Shown here: positions 1 through 9,788 of the stretch, in pieces | Layout of the letters: every line of letters starts with the position of its first letter | How positions within the stretch are numbered: position 1 is the stretch's first letter | Assembly: GCF_026262575.1 (NCBI RefSeq) | Contig: NZ_JAPKFL010000004.1 | Location: 186,001 to 250,000 of the forward strand | Direction: 5' to 3' | DNA length: 64,000 nucleotides | Source of the DNA: Streptomyces marinisediminis | Lineage (GTDB): Bacteria; Actinomycetota; Actinomycetes; Streptomycetales; Streptomycetaceae | Position numbers and translations under genes: made by a program | Notes under the pieces: model-generated | Databases searched by the model: none | What the model saw: the letters and a program-made list of their open reading frames with translations, nothing else | Told to the model about the DNA's origin: nothing

Positions 1-2
1 CG

Positions 3-3000
3 GGCGTGCGCCGGGGGCGTCCGGTGGGCGTGTGCGGCACCCGGTCCCTGGAGGCGCTGGTGGCGATCCTCGGCGTCCTGCGGGCGGGCGGCGTCTGCGT
101 GCCGCTGGACGGCGCGCTGCCGCCCCGCCGGCTGCACGCGATGGCCGAGGACGCCGACGTGAGCGCCGCCGTCGTCCTGCCGGGCAGCGGCTGCCCGGTG
201 CGGCGCCCCGGCGTGCGCGTCGACCTGGCCGACGGCGGCCTGCTGCCGGGGGGTGACGCCGCCGCGGCGCGCGGTGGTGCGGACGGGCCGGAGGACCCCG
301 GCACGGCCGCCGGGGAGTGCGCCCAGATCGTGTTCACCTCCGGCTCGACCGGCCGCCCCAAGCCCGTCGCCGTCCCGCACCGCGGCATCGTGCGGCTGGC
401 GCGGTCCGACGCGCGGCTGGGCGCGCCGGGCCCGGGGGACGGCGTGCTGCACGGGTACGAGCTGTCCGCCGACGCGTCCACCATCGAAATCTGGTCCGCG
501 CTGCTGGGCGGGGCGTGCCTGGTGCTCGTGGACCGCGACGAACTCCTCTCCCCCGCCGCGCTGGAGCGCCGCCTGCGCGCCGACGGCGTCACCGTCGCCT
601 ACCTGACCACCGGGGTCTTCCACCTGGTGGCCCGCACCCGCCCCGGCGCGCTGCGCGGCCTGCGCTACGTCTCGGCGGGCGGCGAGGTGCTGGACCCCGC
701 GCTGGCCGCCGCCGTCACCGCCGCCTGCCCGGACACCACGGTGTGCAACCTGTACGGGCCGACCGAGAACGCGGTCGTCTCCACCGTGCACGTGCTGCGC
801 CGGGGGCCGCGCGGCCCGGCCGCCCGCCCGCTGCCCATCGGCCGCCCGCTGGCCAACTCCACCTGCCACGTGCTGCGCCCCGACGGCCGCGCCGCCGCCG
901 TCGGCGAGGTGGGCGAGCTGTACGTCGGCGGGGACGGGCTGGCCCTGGGCTACCCCGGCGACACCGCGCTCACCGCCGCCCGCTTCGGCGCGCACCCCGC
1001 GCGCCCCGGCGAGCGGCTGTACCGCACCGGAGACCTCGTCCGGTGGCGTGCCGACGGCGCGCTGGACTACCACGGGCGCGCCGACCGGCAGGTGAAGGTG
1101 CGCGGCCACCGCGTGGAGCCGGCGGAGGTCGAGGCCCGGCTGCGCGCCTGCCCGGAGGTGGGCGAGGCCGTGGTGGTGTGCGGCGGGGCGCCGGGCGGCG
1201 GGCCGGCGCTGGCCGCGTTCGTCACCCCGGCGGGCGACGGCGCTCCGGTGCCCCTGCCCCGGATACGCGCCCGCCTGGCCGACTGGCTGCCCGCGCAGGC
1301 CGTCCCCGACGTGCTGCGCTGCCTGCCCGCGTTCCCGGTGACCGAGGGCGGCAAGGTCGACCGGCGACGGCTGCGGGCGCTCGCCCGCGATGACGCCGCC
1401 GCGCCCCGGCCCGCGGCGGGGGCGGGGGCGGGGGCTGCGGTGGGCCACGGCGAACCGCTCGCCACGCTCGCCGGGATCTGGCGCACCGCGCTGCGCGCCG
1501 ACCCCGCGCCCGGCGACGACTTCTTCCGCCTGGGCGGCGACTCGCTGCGGGCCGCCGAGGTCGTCGCGCGCACGCTGGCGGCGCTCGGGCTCGACGCGGC
1601 GCACGGCAGCCGCCTCGTCCGGGCCCTGCTCACCGACCGCACCCTCCAGGGGTACGCCGCCGCGGTGCGCGCCCTGCGCCCCGGGGAGGACGACGGCGCC
1701 CGCAGCGCCCCGCCCGCCCGGGGACCGCGCCGGCCGGAGGCCCGCGCCGCCCCCGGGCCCCCGGTCGGCTCGGTGGGCGGGGCCGCCCCGGAGCCGCGGG
1801 AGGCGGTGGACTTCGCGGCCGAGGCCCGGCTCGGCTTCCCGCTGCCCCGCGCCCGCGGCCCGGCCCCCGCCTGGCGCACGCCCCGGCACGTCCTGCTCAC
1901 CGGCGCCACCGGCTTCGTCGGCGCCTACCTGCTGGACCGGCTGCTGCGCCGCACGGACGCCACCGTGCACTGCCCCGTGCGCGCCCGCGACCCCGGCCAC
2001 GCCGCGCGCCGGGTGGCGGCCAACCTCACCCGCTACGGCCTGTCCACCGACGGCCTGGCCGACCGGGTCGCCTGCGTGCCCGGGGAGTTGGGCGCGGCGC
2101 GGCTCGGGCTGGCCCCCGAGCGGTGGGCGGCGCTCGGGGACACGCTCGACCTGGTGCTGCACTCCGGCGCCCGGGTCAACTTCCTCTACCCCTACGGCGC
2201 GCTGCGCGCCGCCAACGTGGGCGGCACCCGCGAACTGGTCCGGCTGGCCGCCCCGCGGCGCGTGCCGGTGCACTTCCTGTCCACGGTCGCGGTGCTGGCC
2301 GGGTGCGGCGTCGCGGGCGCGGACGAGGTGGCCGAGGACGCGCCACTGGCCCACCCCGAGGCGCTGAGCATGGGGTACGCCGAGAGCAAGTGGGTGGCCG
2401 AACGCCTGCTGCGGCACGCCGCCGACGCGGGCCTGCCCGTCACCGTCCACCGCCCCTACGAGGTGATGGGCGACCAGGAGCGCGGCGTCTGCAACACCGA
2501 GACGGCGATCTGCTCCCTGCTGCGGGTCGTCGTCGACACCGGGCTCGCCCCGGACATCGCGCTGCCGATGGACTTCGTCCCCGTGGACCACCTGGCCGAC
2601 GCGGTCCTCGCGCTGGCCACCGGACACCGGGCCACCGGGCGCACCTACCACCTCACCAGTCCGCGTCCGGCGCTTCTGGGCGACGTGCTGGAGCGCCTGC
2701 GCGCGTTCGGCTGCCCGGTGCGCACGCTGCCCTACGCCGCCTGGGTCGACCACCTCGTGCGCTACGTCGGCCGCCACCCGACGAGCCCCACGGCGCCGTT
2801 CGTGTCCCTGTGCGTGGACGCGTGCCGCACCGCCGACATGTCGGTCAAGGAGATGTACCTGCGCGGCACGTTCCCCCGGCTGCGGCGCGACAACGCCGAG
2901 CGCGACCTGGCGACGGTCCCGGCCTGCCCGCCCACCGACGCCTCCCTCGTCGACCACTACCTGCGCCACCTGTTCCGCACCGGCTACCTGACGCGCCCGC

Positions 3001-3014
3001 ACGGCGGCGGATGA
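3..3014 (+). CDS. NRPS module A-T-R (5' partial), reductive release
   Basis: This is the 3' part of a nonribosomal peptide synthetase; the frame is open to the left edge and the first visible residues already lie inside the adenylation domain. Domains in order (residues counted from the edge): adenylation with TSGSTGRPK near 113, ADASTIEIW (Asp235 kept, so an alpha-amino acid substrate is expected), NLYGPTEN, YRTGDL and the A10 lysine in GGKVDR; a carrier domain with FFRLGGDSL near 510; and a thioester reductase with GATGFVG near 633 and YAESK near 792. No thioesterase is present, so the product is probably released as an aldehyde or alcohol. By alignment with PheA I infer the specificity residues as roughly D-A-I-G-V-A-L-V-V, which I cannot assign to a substrate. 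It lies upstream of a SARP regulator and is separated from the right-hand cluster by about 28 kb of ordinary genes. Confidence 0.9.
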   Translation, partial: GVRRGRPVGVCGTRSLEALVAILGVLRAGGVCVPLDGALPPRRLHAMAEDADVSAAVVLPGSGCPVRRPGVRVDLADGGLLPGGDAAAARGGADGPEDPGTAAGECAQIVFTSGSTGRPKPVAVPHRGIVRLARSDARLGAPGPGDGVLHGYELSADASTIEIWSALLGGACLVLVDRDELLSPAALERRLRADGVTVAYLTTGVFHLVARTRPGALRGLRYVSAGGEVLDPALAAAVTAACPDTTVCNLYGPTENAVVSTVHVLRRGPRGPAARPLPIGRPLANSTCHVLRPDGRAAAVGEVGELYVGGDGLALGYPGDTALTAARFGAHPARPGERLYRTGDLVRWRADGALDYHGRADRQVKVRGHRVEPAEVEARLRACPEVGEAVVVCGGAPGGGPALAAFVTPAGDGAPVPLPRIRARLADWLPAQAVPDVLRCLPAFPVTEGGKVDRRRLRALARDDAAAPRPAAGAGAGAAVGHGEPLATLAGIWRTALRADPAPGDDFFRLGGDSLRAAEVVARTLAALGLDAAHGSRLVRALLTDRTLQGYAAAVRALRPGEDDGARSAPPARGPRRPEARAAPGPPVGSVGGAAPEPREAVDFAAEARLGFPLPRARGPAPAWRTPRHVLLTGATGFVGAYLLDRLLRRTDATVHCPVRARDPGHAARRVAANLTRYGLSTDGLADRVACVPGELGAARLGLAPERWAALGDTLDLVLHSGARVNFLYPYGALRAANVGGTRELVRLAAPRRVPVHFLSTVAVLAGCGVAGADEVAEDAPLAHPEALSMGYAESKWVAERLLRHAADAGLPVTVHRPYEVMGDQERGVCNTETAICSLLRVVVDTGLAPDIALPMDFVPVDHLADAVLALATGHRATGRTYHLTSPRPALLGDVLERLRAFGCPVRTLPYAAWVDHLVRYVGRHPTSPTAPFVSLCVDACRTADMSVKEMYLRGTFPRLRRDNAERDLATVPACPPTDASLVDHYLRHLFRTGYLTRPHGGG

Positions 3015-3409
3015 CCCGCGCCCCGTCCGCCCGCACGGCCGGGCGCCGCGCCCCGGCCCCGGGCGCTGCCGCCCGCGCGAACCCCGCCCCGCACCCGGCC
3101 CCGCGTCCGGTCCGGGACGCCCCGCGCGGCGGACCCCGGCGCCGCCACGGGGCTTCCGCTCCCGGCACGGGCGGCGCCCCGAGGGCTCTTTTCGGCCAAC
3201 CGGACGGCCGGGGTGGGGCAGCGCCGGGCCCGCGGTGTCTTGTAACTTCTGTCAGTTGGCGGGTGACGCGTGGCCACGCGGGCGCGCTGGGTGAGGTGTC
3301 AGACCAGCCATAGCGTTCGGGGGGAACTGCCCATTCCGGCAGGGAGAGGGCAGACTGTGGGGCACGCGGCACCGCACGACGGGAACACCCGGAACACGAG
3401 GGGGCACTC
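3015..3409. other. Intergenic stretch before the SARP gene
   Basis: These 395 bases lie between the NRPS stop and the SARP start. I see no convincing gene or -35/-10 pair. The stretch ends in a GAGGGGG ribosome site just before the ATG at 3410. It presumably carries the regulator's promoter. Confidence 0.5.
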
Positions 3410-6310
3410 ATGGTCGCCGACCCGGGCACGGGGCTGCGCTTCGCGGTGTTGGGCCCCATACGGGCCTGGCGCGACGGGGAGGCGCTGAACACCGGCTCAC
3501 CGCAGCAGAAGGCGCTGCTCGGCGCGCTGCTGCTGCGCGGCGGACACACCGCGACCGCACCGGAGCTGGTGGACGGCATCTGGGGCGAGGAGCCACCGCA
3601 GCAGGCGCTCGCCGCGCTGCGCACGTACGCCTCCCGGCTGCGCAAGGTGCTCGGGGCGCAGACGCTGGTCAGCGAGTCCGGGGGCTACGCCATCCGCACG
3701 GGCCCGGCCGCCCTGCTGGACGCCGACGAGGCAGCCCGGCTGGCCGGCGAGGCGGAGAAGGCCGCGCACGCCGGGGACCGCCAGGGGGCCCGCGCCCTGT
3801 ACACCGAGGCGCTCGCGCTGTGGGACGGCGAGACGCTGGCCCACGTCCCCGGCCCGTACGCCGCGACCCAGCGCACCCGGCTGGAGGAGTGGCGGCTCAC
3901 CCTGCTCGAACACCGGCTGGACCTGGACCTGGAGACCGGCTGCCACAGCGACGCCGTCTCGGAGCTGACGGCGCTGACCTCCGCCCACCCGCTGCGCGAG
4001 CGGCTGCGCGAGCTGCTGATGCTGGCGCTCTACCGCAGCGGCCGGCAGGGCGAGGCGCTGGCCGTCTACGCCGACACCCGGCGCCTGCTCGCCGAGGAGC
4101 TGGGCGTGGACCCGCGCCCGGAGCTCTCCGACCTCCAGCAGCGCATCCTGCGCGCCGACGACTCCCTGTCCGCGCCGGCCGAGGCCGCCGCCGAGCCGTC
4201 CTTCGTCCGCCCGCACCAACTCCCGGCCACCGTGCCGGACTTCACCGGCCGCGCCACGTTCGTCACCGAGCTGAGCTCGCAGCTCGCCACCGCGGAGGGG
4301 CGGATCATGGCCGTCTCGGCGGTGGCCGGCATCGGCGGGGTGGGCAAGACGACGCTGGCCATCCACGTCGCGCACGCCGCCCGCGAGCACTTCCCCGACG
4401 GGCAGCTCTACGTCGACCTCCAGGGCGCCAGCGCCAGCCCCGCGGACCCGCAGGCCGTGCTCGGCGCCTTCCTGCGCGCGCTGGGCACCCCCGACACCGC
4501 GGTCCCCGACGGCCTGCACGAGCGGGCCGCGCTGTACCGCTCCCTGCTGGCCGGGCGGCGCGTCCTGACGCTGCTGGACAACGCCCGCGACGCCGCGCAG
4601 GTGCGGCCGCTGCTGCCCGGCACCGAGGGCAGCGCCGCGCTCATCACCTCCCGGGCCCGCATGATCGACCTGGCGGGCGCACACCTGGTCGACCTCGACG
4701 TGATGAGCCCCGAGGAGGCCATGACCCTGTTCACCCGCATCGTGGGCGCCGAGCGGGTCTGCGCCGAGCGCGAGGCGGCGATGGACGTCGTCGCCGCCTG
4801 CGGCTTCCTGCCGCTGGCCATCCGCATCGCCGCCGCCCGCCTGGCCGCCCGCCGCACCTGGACGGTCGCCGTGCTGGCCCGCAAGCTGGGCGACGAGCGG
4901 CGCCGCCTGGACGAGTTGCAGGCCGGCGACCTGGCCGTGGAGGCGACGTTCGAACTCGGCTACGGCCAACTGGACGCCGAACAGGCGCGCGCCTTCCGGC
5001 TGGTGGGCCTGGCCGACGGGCCCGACATCTCGCTCGCCGCCGCCGCCGCGATGCTGGACCGTGACGCCGACACCGCCGAGGAACTGCTGGAGTCCCTGGT
5101 GGACACCAGCCTGCTGGAGTCGGCCGCGCCCGGCCGGTACCGCTACCACGACCTGCTGAGGCTCTACGCGCGTGCCTGCGCCGGGCGGGAGCACCAGACG
5201 GGCGAGGGCGACGCGGCCCTGTCCCGGCTGCTGGACTTCTACCTCGCCACGGCCACCGAGGTCTACCGCCTGGGCCGCCCCGGCGACCGCGTCCCCGCCC
5301 ACCTGGCGCCCACCGACCGCCCCGGCCTCGTCTTCCCGGACCGCGCGGCCGGGCTGAACTGGCTGTTCACCGAGGCCGACTGCCTGCTGGGGGCGGCCAG
5401 GACCACCGCGCCGGCGATGCTGCGACGGGCCGTGGACCTGCTCATCGTCGCGCGGAACCTGGCCGAGTCCGGCTCCTACGTGCGCCAGGCGGTCCAGATC
5501 GCCACGGACCTGCTGGCCCTCGCCCAGCGGACCGGGGACCGCCACAGCGAGGGCCGGGCGCGCACGGTCCTGACCGTCGTCAACGTCTCCTCCGGGGCGC
5601 TGACGCAGGCGGAGGAGCACGGCCGCGCGGCCCTGGCGCTGGCCGAGACCACCCGGGACCCGCTCGTGCTCGGGCAGGTGCGCAACGAGCTGGGCATCGT
5701 CCGCACGTACCAGGGCCACTACACCGAGGCCAAGAAGAGCCTCAGCGCGGCGCTCGACGCGTTCCGCCTGGACGGCAACCGCGCGGGCGAGGCGAGCGCC
5801 ATGAGCAACCTCTCGCGGACGCACGGCGACAGCGGCTTGCCCCAGGAGGCCCTGAAGCTGGCCCGGCAGGCCCTCGCCATCTACCAGGAGCTCGGCGTCA
5901 CGCTGCGCATGGCGAACGGCATGTACGCGCTCGGGGTGGCCCTCAGCTACACCGACCAGCACGCCGAGGCCCTGGACCACTTCAGCAGGGCGCTGACGAT
6001 CTTCGAGAGCAACCGCATGGCCCTGTGGGAAGGCATGACGCGCTTCCGGATGGCCCGGTGCCAGCTCGAACTGGGCAACGTCTCCCAGGCGATGAGCCTG
6101 TCGGAGCAGGCGCTGACCAAGCTGCGGGGCATCGGCGGGGACTGGCGGCACGGCCAGGTCCTGACCGTTCTGGGCCGCTCGCTGCACGCCCTGGGCCAGA
6201 CGGACCGGGCCCGGGCCTGCTGGCAGGAGGCGCTGCACAGCTTCCAGCAGCTCCGGGTGCCCGAGAGCGTCGAGGTGCAGCGGCTGCTCGACGCCTCGGT
6301 CACCGTCTGA
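3410..6310 (+). CDS. AfsR/SARP-family transcriptional regulator with NB-ARC and TPR domains
   Basis: A 966-residue activator of AfsR architecture. The order is an N-terminal OmpR-like winged-helix domain (about 1-100, FAVLGPIRAWRDGE), a bacterial transcriptional activation domain (about 100-245, ending AEELGVDPRPELSDLQQ), an NB-ARC ATPase with Walker A GIGGVGKTT near 307, and a long TPR-rich C-terminus (about 700-940). The ATG has a GAGGGGG ribosome site. Members of this family bind 11-bp-spaced direct repeats that overlap the -35 region of target promoters, and such a repeat lies 21 bp downstream of this stop codon, ahead of two small AfsS-like genes. I infer a pathway-situated or global AfsR-type regulator; whether it drives the adjacent NRPS or also the distant PBD cluster cannot be told from sequence. 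Confidence 0.9.
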   Translation: MVADPGTGLRFAVLGPIRAWRDGEALNTGSPQQKALLGALLLRGGHTATAPELVDGIWGEEPPQQALAALRTYASRLRKVLGAQTLVSESGGYAIRTGPAALLDADEAARLAGEAEKAAHAGDRQGARALYTEALALWDGETLAHVPGPYAATQRTRLEEWRLTLLEHRLDLDLETGCHSDAVSELTALTSAHPLRERLRELLMLALYRSGRQGEALAVYADTRRLLAEELGVDPRPELSDLQQRILRADDSLSAPAEAAAEPSFVRPHQLPATVPDFTGRATFVTELSSQLATAEGRIMAVSAVAGIGGVGKTTLAIHVAHAAREHFPDGQLYVDLQGASASPADPQAVLGAFLRALGTPDTAVPDGLHERAALYRSLLAGRRVLTLLDNARDAAQVRPLLPGTEGSAALITSRARMIDLAGAHLVDLDVMSPEEAMTLFTRIVGAERVCAEREAAMDVVAACGFLPLAIRIAAARLAARRTWTVAVLARKLGDERRRLDELQAGDLAVEATFELGYGQLDAEQARAFRLVGLADGPDISLAAAAAMLDRDADTAEELLESLVDTSLLESAAPGRYRYHDLLRLYARACAGREHQTGEGDAALSRLLDFYLATATEVYRLGRPGDRVPAHLAPTDRPGLVFPDRAAGLNWLFTEADCLLGAARTTAPAMLRRAVDLLIVARNLAESGSYVRQAVQIATDLLALAQRTGDRHSEGRARTVLTVVNVSSGALTQAEEHGRAALALAETTRDPLVLGQVRNELGIVRTYQGHYTEAKKSLSAALDAFRLDGNRAGEASAMSNLSRTHGDSGLPQEALKLARQALAIYQELGVTLRMANGMYALGVALSYTDQHAEALDHFSRALTIFESNRMALWEGMTRFRMARCQLELGNVSQAMSLSEQALTKLRGIGGDWRHGQVLTVLGRSLHALGQTDRARACWQEALHSFQQLRVPESVEVQRLLDASVTV

Positions 6311-6330
6311 GGGCTTCGGCCCCGCCGCCG

Positions 6331-6364
6331 CGTTCATCGTTCGTTTATCGCCGTTGGCCATGCT
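6331..6364 (+). promoter_or_regulatory. Probable SARP-binding direct repeat and -10 element
   Basis: CGTTCATCG (6331-6339) is repeated as CGTTTATCG (6342-6350), an 11-bp period or one helical turn. Exactly 8 bp further on is a -10-like CATGCT (6359-6364). Direct repeats of this period placed 8 bp from the -10 element are the established geometry of SARP targets, including AfsR at the afsS promoter. The transcript would run into the small gene at 6498 with a leader of about 125 nt. No consensus -35 is present, as expected when a SARP recruits polymerase. Confidence 0.6.
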
Positions 6365-6497
6365 CAGGACATCGACGCGTTTCCGCCAGGCCGGGGTGAC
6401 GCGTCGGCGTTGGGGGGGTGCCCGTCCGGCGGTTGGCGGGGGAGCCGCCGGTCGGGCTCAGGCCACCGGCAACAACAACGGGGAAAGAGAGACGGAC

Positions 6498-6644
6498 ATG
6501 ACGGAGCAGGAGAAGCGGAAGATCGTGGTCAAGCCGCTGGGCGAGGGGGAAGGCCCGGCCGACGCGGTGGCGATGGGGGACGGTCACATGACCGGTGAGC
6601 CCCAGCACCGCGAGCCCGGGGCGTCGCACAAGCCCACCGACTGA
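6498..6644 (+). CDS. Small AfsS-like protein (48 aa)
   Basis: A 48-residue hydrophilic protein beginning MTEQEKRKIVVK, with a GAAAGAGAG ribosome site before the ATG. It contains one GDGHMTGEP element that resembles, from memory, the D-S-H-A-T repeats of AfsS, the small sigma-like protein encoded directly downstream of afsR in Streptomyces. It has no signal peptide or membrane segment. Its position just after an AfsR-type gene and a SARP-type promoter supports an AfsS-like role, boosting secondary metabolism by an unsettled mechanism, but it has only one repeat where AfsS has several. Coding status rests on ribosome site, codon use and context. Confidence 0.55.
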   Translation: MTEQEKRKIVVKPLGEGEGPADAVAMGDGHMTGEPQHREPGASHKPTD

Positions 6645-6648
6645 CCAC

Positions 6649-6711
6649 CGCCTCGGGGGAGGCGAGGGGACCGGCCACGACGGCTGAGAGGGGAGTCGTC
6701 GTTGCCGGTCC
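6649..6711 (+). terminator. Two hairpins between the small genes
   Basis: CGCCTC/GAGGCG (6649-6654 with 6659-6664) is followed by a stronger hairpin: GGACCGGC (6668-6675) pairs with GCCGGTCC (6704-6711), extended inward by CGACG/CGTCG after one mismatch. There is no U tract, which is usual in high-GC actinomycetes. It would separate transcription of the 48-aa gene from the next small gene. Confidence 0.55.
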
Positions 6712-6720
6712 CCAACGCTT

Positions 6721-6775
6721 GTTCTCAGCCAATTAGTTCATGTATTCACTGTTCTGACCGGCTTGCGGCTAACGT
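6721..6775 (+). promoter_or_regulatory. Possible promoter with three GTTC elements at 15-bp steps
   Basis: GTTC(T/A) occurs at 6721, 6736 and 6751, an exact 15-bp period. TTCACT (6745-6750) and TAACGT (6770-6775) could serve as -35 and -10 with a 19-bp spacer. This locally AT-richer patch precedes the small secreted-peptide gene. The match is weak and is offered as a candidate only. Confidence 0.3.
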
Positions 6776-6812
6776 CCTCTTCGTAGGCATTCCCGAGGAG
6801 TTGGAGAACCCC

Positions 6813-7001
6813 ATGACCTGGACCAAGAAGCTGCTCGTCGCCGCCGCCGTCACGGCCGGGGTGTTCGGCGCCGTCGCGGCCCCCGGGCTCACGGACGGGG
6901 CCATGACCGCCCCCGTCGCGTCCGACAGCCACATCACGGTGGCCCCGACGGGCGACGGCCACATCCTCGTCGCCCCGAGCGGCGACGGCCACATCTCGTG
7001 A
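6813..7001 (+). CDS. Small exported protein with AfsS-like D-x-H repeats (62 aa)
   Basis: A 62-residue protein with a clear N-terminal export signal (MTWTKKLLVAAAVTAGVFG, then an A-rich region around AAPG). The mature part consists of repeats: SDSHITVAPT, GDGHILVAPS and GDGHIS, a period of ten residues. The D-S-H-I-T and G-D-G-H units echo the AfsS repeat and the GDGHMTGEP of the upstream 48-aa protein. The ribosome site is GGAG/GGAGAA just before the ATG. AfsS itself is cytoplasmic, so a secreted version would be unusual. Alternatives are a secreted metal-binding or signalling peptide, since each repeat carries Asp and His. Function unknown. Confidence 0.6.
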   Translation: MTWTKKLLVAAAVTAGVFGAVAAPGLTDGAMTAPVASDSHITVAPTGDGHILVAPSGDGHIS

Positions 7002-7007
7002 CCCCCC

Positions 7008-7102
7008 GAGCGCCCCGCCCGCCGATCCGGGCGGCGGGGCGCTCACCACGCGTCCCGTGCCCGCCCGAGCGCCCCGGCCCCGCCCACGGAGCCGGGGCGC
7101 TC
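7008..7102. terminator. Two tandem terminator hairpins between convergent genes
   Basis: GAGCGCCCCGCC (7008-7019) pairs perfectly with GGCGGGGCGCTC (7033-7044). A second, related hairpin follows, GAGCGCCCCGGC (7067-7078) with GCCGGGGCGCTC (7091-7102). The near-identical arms suggest duplication. They sit between the small secreted-protein gene on the plus strand and the kinase gene on the minus strand and would work in both directions. Confidence 0.75.
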
Positions 7103-7162
7103 GCGCGTCCGCCTGGACGCCCGCCGCGGTGCCGGCGCCGGCGCCGCGCGCCGCGCGGGCGG

Positions 7163-9604
7163 TCAGGCGGGTAGCCGGGTGCCGTGCTCGGCGTCGAGGG
7201 CGTAGACGCAGCGGTCCTTGCTGCACGCGTACACCACGCCCCCGGAGACCAGCGGCGGCCCGGTGATCTCGCCGTCCGTGGCGAGCTTCCAGCGGAGTTG
7301 GCCGCCGACCGCGTCCAGGGTGTAGAGCGACTGGTCGGTGGAGCCGAAGTGCACCCGGCCCTCGGCGGCGACGGGGGCGCCCACCAGGTCGCCCTGCGCC
7401 TCGAAGCGCCAGCGCCCGGTGCCGGGGACGGCGTCGATGGTGTAGAGCGCGCTGCCGCTGGCGACGTGCACCAGGCCGTCGGCGACGACGACGGGCTCGG
7501 CCGAGGTGCGCGGCTGGGTGGGGATGCGCCAGCGGTCGTGCCCGGTCGCCGGGTCCAGGGCGTAGACGACGCCCCGGTAGTCCGCGACGTACACCCCGCC
7601 CCCGGCCACCGCGGCGCCGGGCGCGAACGCGGCGGGGCTCAGGAAGGGGTCGGGGCCGTGGAAGCGCCACCGCTCGGTGCCGGTGGCCGCGTCCAGGGCC
7701 AGCACGCGCGAGCCCGCGCAGACGTAGAGCGCGCCGTCGGGCGCGGGCAGCAGGCGCACGGGCACGCCGCCGGTGGCGGAGGCGTCGCCCACGGGGTACG
7801 TCCAGCGCTCGGTGCCGCTGCGGGCGTCCAGCGCGTACAGGTGGCCGTCGGCCCACAGGTGGACGGTGCCGGCGTGGAGCACGGGGGCGGCGTCGGGGGT
7901 CTCGAAGTCGCTCTGGGCGCCGGTCAGCTCCCACAGGCGCTCGCCGTCGGACGCCGACCAGGACTGCACGGCGCCGCCCCGGGTGGCGGTGACGACGACG
8001 CCGTTCCCGGCGCGCAGCGCGTAGACCCAGCCGTCGACGGCCGTCTTCCACCGCTCGGTGCCGTCGCGGGCGTCGAGCGCGAACAGGCTGGGGCCGTCGG
8101 AGGCGTGCACCCGGCCGTTCGCGACGGCCATGGACCAGGCGACGTCGCGCGTCTTGAACCGGCGCCTGCCGGTGGTGGTGTCCAGGGCGTGCACCTCGAA
8201 GGAGGTGACATAGAGCAGGTCGTCCGCGACGGCCGGGGTGCCCCAGACGTCGTTGGACATGCGGAAGCGCCACGGCCGCCAGCGTCCGGGCCCGGCGGGG
8301 CCCGGCGCCGGGGCGGGCGTGGCGGGCGACGCCGCGGACGGCGCGACGGGGGCCGGTGCGACGGCGGACGGCGTGGGCGTGCCCGGGGACGCGCCCACGC
8401 CGGCGGGCGGGCGGACCCACTCGGCGGCCGGAGCCGGGGCGGGCTCCCGGCGCACGTCGGCCCGCAGCGGCCCGGGGCCGATGGGCGCGGGGGCGCCGGG
8501 CAGGTGCACGGGCGAGCCGTCGGCCGTGCCGGGCGGCGCGACGGCGCCCACGCTCACCGGGGCGGGCCCGGACGGCGGGCCGGGGGCGTGCGGCGGCGGC
8601 GCGGGCACCTGGGGCGGCACGGGCGGCGGCGCGGCGGGGGCGGGCCCGGCCGGGGCGGGCCCGGGGGCGTGCCCGGGGCCGCCGACCGGGCGGCGCGGGG
8701 GCCGGTTGCGCCCACCGCGCTTGCGCTCGATCAGCTCCACGGCGCCGCCGGGCAGCCAGGCCGAGGCGGTGCCGCTGTCGTCCCCGCCGGAGGAGAACAG
8801 GTGCGGGGCGAGCTGGGCCTGGAGGTCGGCCGGGGTGGGGCGCTGCTCGGCCTCCATGTGCATGCAGGACTCGATCAGCGGCCGCAGATCCCCGGGCAGC
8901 CCCTCCAGGTCGGGCCCGTCGCGCAGCAGCATGAACACCGTCTCCACCGGGTTCGCGCCGTGGAAGGGGGCGTGCCCGGTGGCGGCGTAGACGAGCGTCG
9001 AGCCGAGCGAGAACACGTCGCTCGCGCCCGTCACGCTGCGCGAGTCCTTCGCCTGCTCCGGTGACATGTAGGCGGGCGTGCCGACGGCGACGTTCGTCAT
9101 GGTCAGCCGGGTGTTGGAGACGCCGGAGGCGATGCCGAAGTCGATGACCCGGGGCCCGTCCTCGACGACGAGCACGTTCGACGGCTTCAGGTCCCGGTGC
9201 ACCAGGCCCGCGCTGTGGATGGACTGGAGCGCCTCGGCGATGCCCGCGGCCAGCCAGCGCACCGCCTGGGTGGGCAGCGGGCCGCACTCGGTGACGATCT
9301 CCTCCAGCGAGGGCGCGGGCACGTAGGCGGTGGCCAGCCAGGGGATCGCCGCGCGCGGGTCGGCGTCCACGACGGCGGCGGTGTAGAAGCCGCTGACGGC
9401 GCGGGCGGCCTCGACCTCGCGGGTGAAGCGCACGCGGAAGAGCTGGTCCTCGGCCAGCTCGGTGCGCACCGTCTTGATCGCCACCCGGCGACCGGAGGCC
9501 GACCGGGCGAGGTAGACCAGACCCATCCCCCCGGCGCCGAGCCGCCCGAGCACCTCGAACGGACCGATCCGGCGCGGATCGTGCTGGGTCAACTGATCCA
9601 CCAT
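7163..9604 (-). CDS. Ser/Thr protein kinase with C-terminal PQQ-type beta-propeller
   Basis: An 813-residue Hanks-type kinase. The kinase domain (about 15-270) has the glycine loop GRLGAGGMG, catalytic Lys44 (VAIKTV), HRDLKPSN near residue 137, DFG and [11 protein letters not shown] Pro/Ala-rich linker (about 295-420) leads to a C-terminal half built of repeated units such as [22 protein letters not shown] and [11 protein letters not shown], which is the PQQ/WD40-like propeller signature. No transmembrane segment is visible, so it is probably cytosolic; the propeller may sense a ligand or bind partners. The ribosome site GGAGGTGA precedes the ATG. Phosphorylation targets are unknown. Confidence 0.92.
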   Translation of the reverse strand: MVDQLTQHDPRRIGPFEVLGRLGAGGMGLVYLARSASGRRVAIKTVRTELAEDQLFRVRFTREVEAARAVSGFYTAAVVDADPRAAIPWLATAYVPAPSLEEIVTECGPLPTQAVRWLAAGIAEALQSIHSAGLVHRDLKPSNVLVVEDGPRVIDFGIASGVSNTRLTMTNVAVGTPAYMSPEQAKDSRSVTGASDVFSLGSTLVYAATGHAPFHGANPVETVFMLLRDGPDLEGLPGDLRPLIESCMHMEAEQRPTPADLQAQLAPHLFSSGGDDSGTASAWLPGGAVELIERKRGGRNRPPRRPVGGPGHAPGPAPAGPAPAAPPPVPPQVPAPPPHAPGPPSGPAPVSVGAVAPPGTADGSPVHLPGAPAPIGPGPLRADVRREPAPAPAAEWVRPPAGVGASPGTPTPSAVAPAPVAPSAASPATPAPAPGPAGPGRWRPWRFRMSNDVWGTPAVADDLLYVTSFEVHALDTTTGRRRFKTRDVAWSMAVANGRVHASDGPSLFALDARDGTERWKTAVDGWVYALRAGNGVVVTATRGGAVQSWSASDGERLWELTGAQSDFETPDAAPVLHAGTVHLWADGHLYALDARSGTERWTYPVGDASATGGVPVRLLPAPDGALYVCAGSRVLALDAATGTERWRFHGPDPFLSPAAFAPGAAVAGGGVYVADYRGVVYALDPATGHDRWRIPTQPRTSAEPVVVADGLVHVASGSALYTIDAVPGTGRWRFEAQGDLVGAPVAAEGRVHFGSTDQSLYTLDAVGGQLRWKLATDGEITGPPLVSGGVVYACSKDRCVYALDAEHGTRLPA

Positions 9605-9788
9605 GCCCTGTCACCTCCCCGTGGGGGCCCGACGTCGTTCCCGCCCCGCGCAGCTTCTCACCGCTGCCCGGTGCCAGCGGTCCCCGGCCGATTCTTCCTG
9701 TCCAGCGCCCCGGAGGCGAACCCGGGGGCGGTTCGGTCGAGTCTCCCGCACTCCCCCACAAAGCGGGTCCCCGCGCCCCCGGCGGCGC

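Noticed and set aside
3497..6361. Long minus-strand open frame opposite the SARP gene
   Set aside because: It is a GC-bias antisense frame with no domain or ribosome site; the plus strand encodes a complete known architecture.
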